This document shows positions 59,301 through 64,000 of a DNA stretch of 64,000 bases, piece by piece. A program made the position numbers and the translations under genes. Source of the stretch: Morinoia aosen (taxonomy: Eukaryota > Arthropoda > Malacostraca > Amphipoda > Talitridae). Position 1 is the first letter of the stretch; every line of letters begins with the position of its first letter. Under the pieces are notes generated by a model. The model made no database searches, was not told the DNA's origin, and saw only the letters and a list, made by a program, of their open reading frames with translations. The DNA lies in assembly GCA_030386875.1 (NCBI GenBank), contig CM059569.1, positions 49,019,842-49,083,841 of the forward strand. The letters are read 5' to 3'.

Positions 59301-62300
59301 GCAAGCATAAAGGATAATACTTTAACATGTTTGGGGGTTGAGACTCCCCCTGCGTGCGTGATTAGTAACCCTTTTCACGTATCGCGACAAGGAAACAGTG
59401 AAATAATTTTCTCATGTGTGTTATTATTTCATACACGTTGTTATTAAATGGTTGGGTATTATGGTATGTGTAATAATATTATTTAGATTTTAGTATCAGT
59501 AAATGTATTTTGTTTTGCTGGGTAGTGTCTTGCAGTGGAAGCTCATTTCAGAAGGTACATAGGTATGAGGATTTGTTACTAAATTTACAAGGTCTCAGGT
59601 TATGCCAAATTTATAAGTTAATTCTACATTATTCTTGAAAACTCATGTGATTTATGTGAGTAAATCTTTAAGGTCTAATTAAAAATATCAATAATTTGAT
59701 GGAATTATAGAAGTTTCCAGATTTTTTTATGCTTGCGAAGAACCTACATTTTTTTCAAAGGAAGAGTATTAAATTTTCTGCATGTGTACAGCATTTTTGA
59801 GTTGTGTCCATCAAGCACAGCTTGTCATTTGAAGGAAAGGAGTAGCGGTTTGTAAGCTAGTCAACAAAGAGAGATAAATACTTTTGCTTGCAATGCCAGA
59901 ACAACTCATTTGCTTCAACAATATTTGAAATACAAATTCATATTTAGATTTACTCTATGACATTCAAATGCTCAGAATGAGCTATATTCTGATAATTCCT
60001 TATCCTGTTCACTAACATATTTCTGAATTGCTTGTCTGCTGACTAATTTTCCTGCTACTAGGCAAGCCATCAACTGCTGTGGCACCTCTGACATCGGGTG
60101 GTCTGTTTGGCACTGGCACGTCTGGAGGTGAGGCCGCGCTGGTTGGGGCTCAACGTTGCTTGGCTTCCTTCTCATTTTGTGTGCACAAACTGGGCTTTAT
60201 TGTTGGATTGTGCAGCAAAAGTGTGTGTTGTATTTTAGATTTGTGCAAACATGAAGTGCCTTGGCAGCCTCATTTACATTATTTTGTTTCAGAGTTTAGT
60301 TGATATTTTTATTATTGAATGTGTTCAGTGTTGTTCTTTATCTCACTCATTAATTGCTCCACTGTTGCTACTTTTGTCATTACTTATCTCACTTTTGCAT
60401 GTTAAACATTTTTTTAGTGTTTGAAAAAGTGTAATCAAGATTTTTTTAAGGTTGGAATTCATTATTTTGTTTTTTTTTAACTCTGTGTGTGAACTGAGAA
60501 ATATGTCTAATCATACTACAAATACTGCAATTCAAGACTTTTTCTTTGTCTAATACAGTTAGTATCTTTACTTTGGGTGGTTTTTCATACTCTCTAAAAT
60601 GCAAGACTGTATTTATATGGGCAAAAAAAATTTAAACCAGTAGAAAATTCAAAGGTTTAGAAGCACTGAAAACTTGATGAATATATAATGGCATCATTTG
60701 GACTGGTGTCTTCCATGCCTTCTTTGTTATCTCTTCTTTGTTTTTTCTTCTTTCTTCTTAACTTGCTGGTTTCTATGTATAAGTTATATGTTTTCTGGGT
60801 TTTGTCCCCCCTCAGGGGGATACAATTATTGTATCTATGGGAATTAGCGCTCTCAGGGAGACAATGTGAGGGCCCAAGCTATAGGTTAGGTAGGCTTCCT
60901 TTTTGTTGTAATAAAATAGGTTTTTGTTTTGTTACAGACCATCTCTTTTTGGTTCACTGCTGTCCTATTTTTCAGCACCTTCCACTTCCTTCTTCAACTT
61001 TGATCTTGTTTCATAATCTTCTTTCCCAACTTACTGTTTCTATGCCTTTTCTGCGTAGATTCTGCGTTAACTCCATGCTAAATGGTGCCTTCCTCCTTTC
61101 TCTCTTTGGACCGCATTTGTTGCTGCGGGTATGGAGGCTAAAACTAACAACTAATCTAATCTGGGTTTTGCCTAACTAATATTACAATAACAATGTTTAT
61201 TGTTGAATTCTGTATCTTCATGCTAATTGTGTCATGATACTGAGCAGGAACTTCTACAGCATCCACTTCTGGAGGCCTTGGAGGCTTTCCTTTTGGCCAG
61301 ACGACAGGAGCAACGTCGACGCCAGGAGGTGGCTTTTCATTTGGCAGCCAAGCAAACACCACTGCTGCAGCTCCTGCTGGCGGCTTCTCCTTCACTTCCA
61401 CCACCACGACCACTACCACGGGCTCCAGTGGCACCGGGCTCGGGGGCTTCTCCTTGGGGGGTCAGACGACCACTGCCTCCAGTGCTCCTAGCTTGGGAGG
61501 CATCTCGTTTGGTGGTGCTACTACGTCCACAGCTGCTGCTACAACCGCCGCGTCTGCGCCCTTCAGTTTTGGAGGTAGACATACTTCCCACTGTGAACTG
61601 ATTCTTGAACTAATTGTGATCAGAGGAAATAGGTTCTTCATTTGATTAAAGCTAAGTTTAACTTTAATATTCAGAAGTTAAATTGACCCAAGATACATTG
61701 GAATCTGTTTTCGTTTGCTTAAAAATTGGTGATTACCAGTAGGTCCGTTTGTTGCTAGCGAATGATTTAAAGAAGCCACTGGTGATTTTTTGTAGGAAAC
61801 GTGTTACTATTGTTTCCGTTGAAGACTATTGTTGATACATTTTTTGTGTACAGGCTCTATTGATTTACTGAACATGATTTACTGGAGGGTTTTTTTTTTC
61901 ATGAACTTCTTCAAGAACTCCTCATTTATGTTGACTGACACGTTTTAGAGACAAATTAACAATCTTATGTTAACTTGTTAGTTATGCTTTTTTATATTCA
62001 TTCGAGTGTTATCAGATTTTTTGAAGAGTTTAATGTCTATTTGCCTACACTCAATCTGTAAACGTACCGGAATAATGACCCCAAAGACGCTAATCTTTCA
62101 AACATGCATGAAAGCTGGACAGTGCGTCATTATGGAAACAATTTTTGTGATTTTTGGTGCAAAATAGTTGCTAGCCATTTGGGGATGTTCCTGATTTAGC
62201 AGTACCCAAAAATTTTATTAGAATTTCAGAACTCGTCTTGATAGTAGAGGTATATTTGCAATGCGTATTTTAGTTTTTGACTTTTGGATGCCATATGACA

Positions 62301-63518
62301 TGAGCCACAAGCCTTAACCACACTACCTGTGATAGTTTTTGTGGGTTTCACCTTTGAAGTTGGTAGGTTTTTATTTTTGGGGTTTCACCGTTGTAGTAGG
62401 TGGGTATTTATTTTCTAGGTTTCAAATGTGTAGTAGGTAGGTTTTTATTTTCTGGGTTTCACCTTTGTAGTAGGTAGGTTTTTAGTTTTTGGGTTTCACC
62501 TTTGTAGTAGGTAGGTAAATTAGTTTCTAGGTTTATATTTTTACATAGGTAGACTAATTCTTTATGAGTTTAAGTGTTAAAGTAGGTTAGCTTTTTATTT
62601 GTTGGCTAAATTGTAATTCCAGGTGACTCGTGGTTTAATGTAGGTGTTTCAAGTTGTGTATTCTTAAACTTGTGTACTTGATGCCATGTAGTCATGGTTC
62701 AACAAATTTGAATTTTCTGAACAATGTGTGGCCCAATTTTTCATTATTATGATGAAATAGTTGGTCCTTAGTTTGATAAAATGGTAGCTGAGTCTTGCTA
62801 TAAAATAGAGGAAAGAGAGTTTTTTAATTCAGTGAAATAGTGCAACTTAGTCTCACAGTATCATAGTAAAATACCAAGTCCTAAGTTAGGCGAAATAGCT
62901 GTTTAGTCTAACCATATTATAATGAAAAAGTTTTCAGTTTGGTAAACAAGCAGCTCATTTTCTTGGTATTATAGTGAAATATCAAGTTCTCACTTTGATG
63001 AAGTAGCAGCTTAGTCTCTGAGTATGAAATAGTAATAGGTTTTTTAGTTTGATTTGAGAGCAGCTCATTTTCCAAGCATTAAAATGAAATAACACTAGTT
63101 GTATAGTGCTCTAAAACAGCTTCTAAAAAACAACATTGATCATTGGAAATAACAACGTCATGACTAAAAATTTTGGGAAATTGACGTGTCTATACTGTCA
63201 AATTCTCCATTTCATTCTACCTATTTTGGTAAAAACGTCATGACTCTACCTCCAAAATTGACCGAGAGGAAGGATACCTTCTTTTGATCAACACTAATTC
63301 TGTAAAGAAGTTTGCAAAATTAAAATCATCTCTCCTGAAAAATCAAGAATTTTGACTGAGTGACGTTCCTCCCAATGAACAACATGATCAATACCAACAC
63401 ACCGCAGGTCTGGGGGGAGCAGCAGCGGCAACAACAACCTCATCAGGGACAACCTTGGGGCTGGGTGGCGCGACTCCTGCCGGGCTTGGTGGCTTCCAGC
63501 CGCCGCCTGCCTCCACTG
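44307..63518 (+). CDS. FG-repeat nucleoporin, N-terminal exons (Nup58/Nup62 type), 3' end beyond window
   Basis: Component of the central channel of the nuclear pore. Coding exons: 44307-44391 (ATG, context CCAAAATGA), 49567-49683 (or from 49564), 60062-60127, 61248-61574 and 63408-63518; all introns are phase 1 with GT-AG borders. The roughly 236 visible residues are Gly/Ser/Thr/Ala-rich with FG-type repeats: MNFGAP, FQLGQ, FSFGSSS, GGLFGTG, FPFGQ, FSFGSQ, FSLGGQ, ISFGG, FSFGG, LGLGG and a Pro-rich end (FQPPPASTG). There are no charged coiled-coil segments yet; the C-terminal anchoring region must lie downstream. GLxLGG/GLGG motifs favour Nup58 over Nup62, but FG regions evolve fast and I give no symbol. 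The last donor (CTG|GTGGGT) is the least certain. Exons are GC-rich against AT-rich introns. Confidence 0.85.
44600..46160. other. Unclassified GC-richer block in the first intron
   Basis: Segments 44800-45110 and 45860-46160 are clearly richer in G and C than the rest of the intron. Short open minus-strand stretches exist (45091-44822) but match nothing I know. No terminal repeats were found. It could be an old retroposon or LTR-type fragment. Confidence 0.3.
46563..47079. mobile_element. MITE with perfect 8-bp target duplication (copy 2)
   Basis: Same family as the element at 42855-43626: GGTCAATATT ends, shared CACTCACA, CCAAAGAATC and GCTGATAC words, and inverted right end. Flanked on both sides by AGGATAAG (46555-46562 and 47080-47087), a perfect 8-bp target duplication. 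517 bp, AT-rich, contains a GGTTAG-rich patch at 46765-46805. The length differs from copy 1 mainly in the middle. Confidence 0.9.
47353..47606. mobile_element. Short inverted-repeat element
   Basis: About 254 bp with inverted ends GTTCCGATTAAG-A-CC (left) and GTTCCGATTAAG-G-CC (right, reversed). The interior is GC-richer than the surrounding intron, with no coding frame of note. Probable MITE; target duplication not resolved. Confidence 0.55.
48285..48350. repeat. (GACA)n microsatellite with retroposon-like tail
   Basis: GACAGACAGAGAGACAGACA-type run followed by a GCGGCTCTTATTATAGTATA sequence. In insects such runs followed by a TATAGTATAGAT-like end are typical of RTE-like LINE 3' ends. 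Assignment is by resemblance only. Confidence 0.5.
49040..49345. repeat. T-rich tract followed by a GC-rich palindrome cluster
   Basis: About 230 bp of almost pure T/A (49045-49275), then three overlapping inverted repeats: CCCGA-TAC-TCGGG, AACCGGCT-TAAGCTT-AGCCGGTT, and AGCCGGTTACC-GGA-GGTAACCGGCT (perfect 11-bp arms). They end in CTAGT. Lies in the first nucleoporin intron about 220 bp before the next exon. Confidence 0.85.
49561..49566 (+). promoter_or_regulatory. Tandem NAGNAG splice acceptor
   Basis: The acceptor of the second nucleoporin exon reads CAGCAG. Using the first CAG adds one in-frame Ala codon relative to the second (A-G-G-L-G or G-G-L-G). Both keep the frame, so one-residue alternative splicing is likely. 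Confidence 0.7.
49857..51755 (+). repeat. 5' LTR
   Basis: 1,899 bp. Promoter-like TATATAAG at about 50418-50425 and AATAAA-type signal near 51607, giving plausible U3, R and U5 parts. A 50-bp internal duplication lies at about 50818-50925 (GGAGCGCTGG...ACTGAGGCGGCAG twice). Open frames within it are identical in the other LTR and show no known domain. Confidence 0.93.
57491..59389 (+). repeat. 3' LTR
   Basis: Same sequence as 49857-51755; I noticed one substitution in the parts compared. Conceptual frames in both LTRs are otherwise identical, showing very little divergence since insertion. Confidence 0.93.
62335..62545. repeat. 37-bp tandem repeat, about 5 units
   Basis: GGGTTTCACCTTTGTAGTAG recurs with 37-bp spacing (GTTTCA at 62345, 62382, 62419, 62456, 62493), interleaved with GTAGGTTTTTATTTT. 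Intronic. Confidence 0.85.
62740..63100. repeat. Degenerate tandem repeat of about 60 bp
   Basis: Roughly five to six diverged units built from AGTTTGATGAAATAGCAGCT, CTTAGTCT and a (T)AGTGAAATA piece. Much older than the neighbouring 37-bp array. Intronic. Confidence 0.65.
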
Positions 63519-63565
63519 GTGGGTGTACTTCTGGTGTGCTGCCTCCTGGGGGGGCCTTAATCCCA

Positions 63566-64000
63566 GAGTCTCGTGTGTTGTGTGGTGCACTGGTGTTGTG
63601 CGGCTCTGTTGTGTGGTGCACTGGTGTTGTGTTGTGCACTGGTGTTGTGTGGTGCACTGTTGTGTTGTGTGGTGCACTGTTGTGTTGTGTGGTGCACTGT
63701 TGTGTTGTGTGGTGCGGTGCACTGTTGTGTTGTGTGGTGCACTGTTGTGTTGTGTGGTGCACTGTTGTGTTGTGTGGTGCACTGTTGTGTTGTGTGGTGC
63801 ACTGTTGTGTTGTGTGGTGCACTGTTGTGTTGTGTGGTGCACTGTTGTGTTGTGTGGTGCACTGTTGTGTTTTGTAGTGCACTGTTGTGTTGGTGCACTG
63901 TTGTGTTGTGTGGTGCACTGTTGTGTTGTGTGGTGTGCTGTTGTGTTGTGTGGTGTGCTGTTGTGTTGTGTGGTGCTCTGGTGTGCCACACGATGCTGGT
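63566..64000. repeat. 20-bp minisatellite running off the window
   Basis: The unit GTGGTGCACTGTTGTGTTGT repeats about 20 times to the end of the window, with a few irregular units at the start (GCACTGGTGTTGTG) and near 63870-63900. It begins about 50 bp after the last visible nucleoporin donor. Long Thr/Gln/His frames on the minus strand are products of the repeat. Confidence 0.96.

Larger units (their letters stand above)
49857..59389 (+). mobile_element. LTR retrotransposon, young, non-coding interior (LARD-like)
   Basis: A 9,533-bp element with two direct LTRs of 1,899 bp (49857-51755 and 57491-59389), offset by exactly 7,634. LTRs begin TGTGGTG and end GCGACA. A purine-rich stretch (about 57473-57490) precedes the 3' LTR. 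AAGG lies just left of the element and at its right edge, a possible 4-bp target duplication depending on how the last base is assigned. The interior (51756-57490) shows no recognisable gag or pol domain and includes degenerate repeats, so I class it as a large non-autonomous derivative; family (Gypsy or BEL) not determinable. Nearly identical LTRs mean a recent insertion. It sits inside the second nucleoporin intron in sense orientation. Confidence 0.92.
59390..63407 (+). other. Nucleoporin introns 2 (end), 3 and 4
   Basis: Apart from the exons at 60062-60127 and 61248-61574, this is AT-rich intron. A GC-richer patch at 60800-60890 has a small hairpin (CCCCCTCAGGGGG). A pyrimidine-rich patch at 60960-61110 may be a retroposon remnant. 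Tandem repeats at 62.3-63.1 kb are listed separately. Confidence 0.5.

Noticed and set aside
63294-63991. Minus-strand frames rich in Thr, Gln and His (up to 231 codons)
   Set aside because: Produced by the 20-bp minisatellite, which is readable in several frames.

Overview
The window looks like AT-rich genomic DNA from an arthropod, most likely an insect. Three spliced protein-coding genes with small exons and long introns are embedded in many transposable elements. The evidence is an insect-type GMC oxidoreductase, a secreted C-type-lectin-domain gene, an FG-repeat nucleoporin, a tRNA-derived SINE, MITEs, a Tc1/mariner element, a LINE of the CR1/L2 kind, and GGTTAG-rich patches common in insect intergenic DNA. 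The exact order cannot be read from the sequence; a hemipteroid insect is only a guess. No prokaryotic genes, CRISPR arrays or operons were seen.

Layout. 1-10.6 kb: last twelve exons (+ strand) of a GMC oxidoreductase whose FAD-binding N-terminus lies upstream of the window or is missing. One of its introns carries a 120-bp tandem array that repeats the exon/5' splice-site junction. 10.6-19.1 kb: non-coding, with a 52-bp satellite (13.2-14.3 kb), an orphan GMC-like first exon on the minus strand (15.7 kb) and a degenerate TTAA-bounded DNA transposon (15.9-17.75 kb). 19.1-20.6 kb: an apparently intact Tc1/mariner-superfamily element with perfect 168-bp inverted repeats. 20.6-26 kb: small repeats, a MITE and a few weak exon-like stretches. 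26.0-31.4 kb: a complete four-exon gene (- strand) for a secreted, cysteine-rich plus C-type-lectin-domain protein of about 239 aa; the intron after its second exon also starts with a tandem array that repeats the splice junction. 31.4-37 kb: repeats, including a 1.5-kb TTAA element with nested inverted repeats and two tandem SINE copies.

37.1-42.4 kb: a nearly full-length LINE with a PHD/esterase ORF1 and an endonuclease/reverse-transcriptase ORF2. The ORFs share one frame and are separated only by TGA-ATG; ORF1 carries one in-frame TAG. 42.9-43.6 and 46.6-47.1 kb: two members of a MITE family with 8-bp target duplications. 44.3 kb to the end: an FG nucleoporin (Nup58/Nup62-type N-terminal FG region) on the + strand, still open at the window edge. 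Its second intron (about 10.4 kb) contains a 9.5-kb LTR element with nearly identical 1.9-kb LTRs and no recognisable coding interior. Its last visible intron opens into a 20-bp minisatellite that runs to the end of the window.

The three host genes are unrelated in function: an extracellular or peroxisomal-type redox enzyme, a secreted lectin-like protein and a nuclear-pore component. The most unusual recurring pattern is tandem repeats anchored on 5' splice sites of host exons, clear in two genes and weakly suggested in the third.
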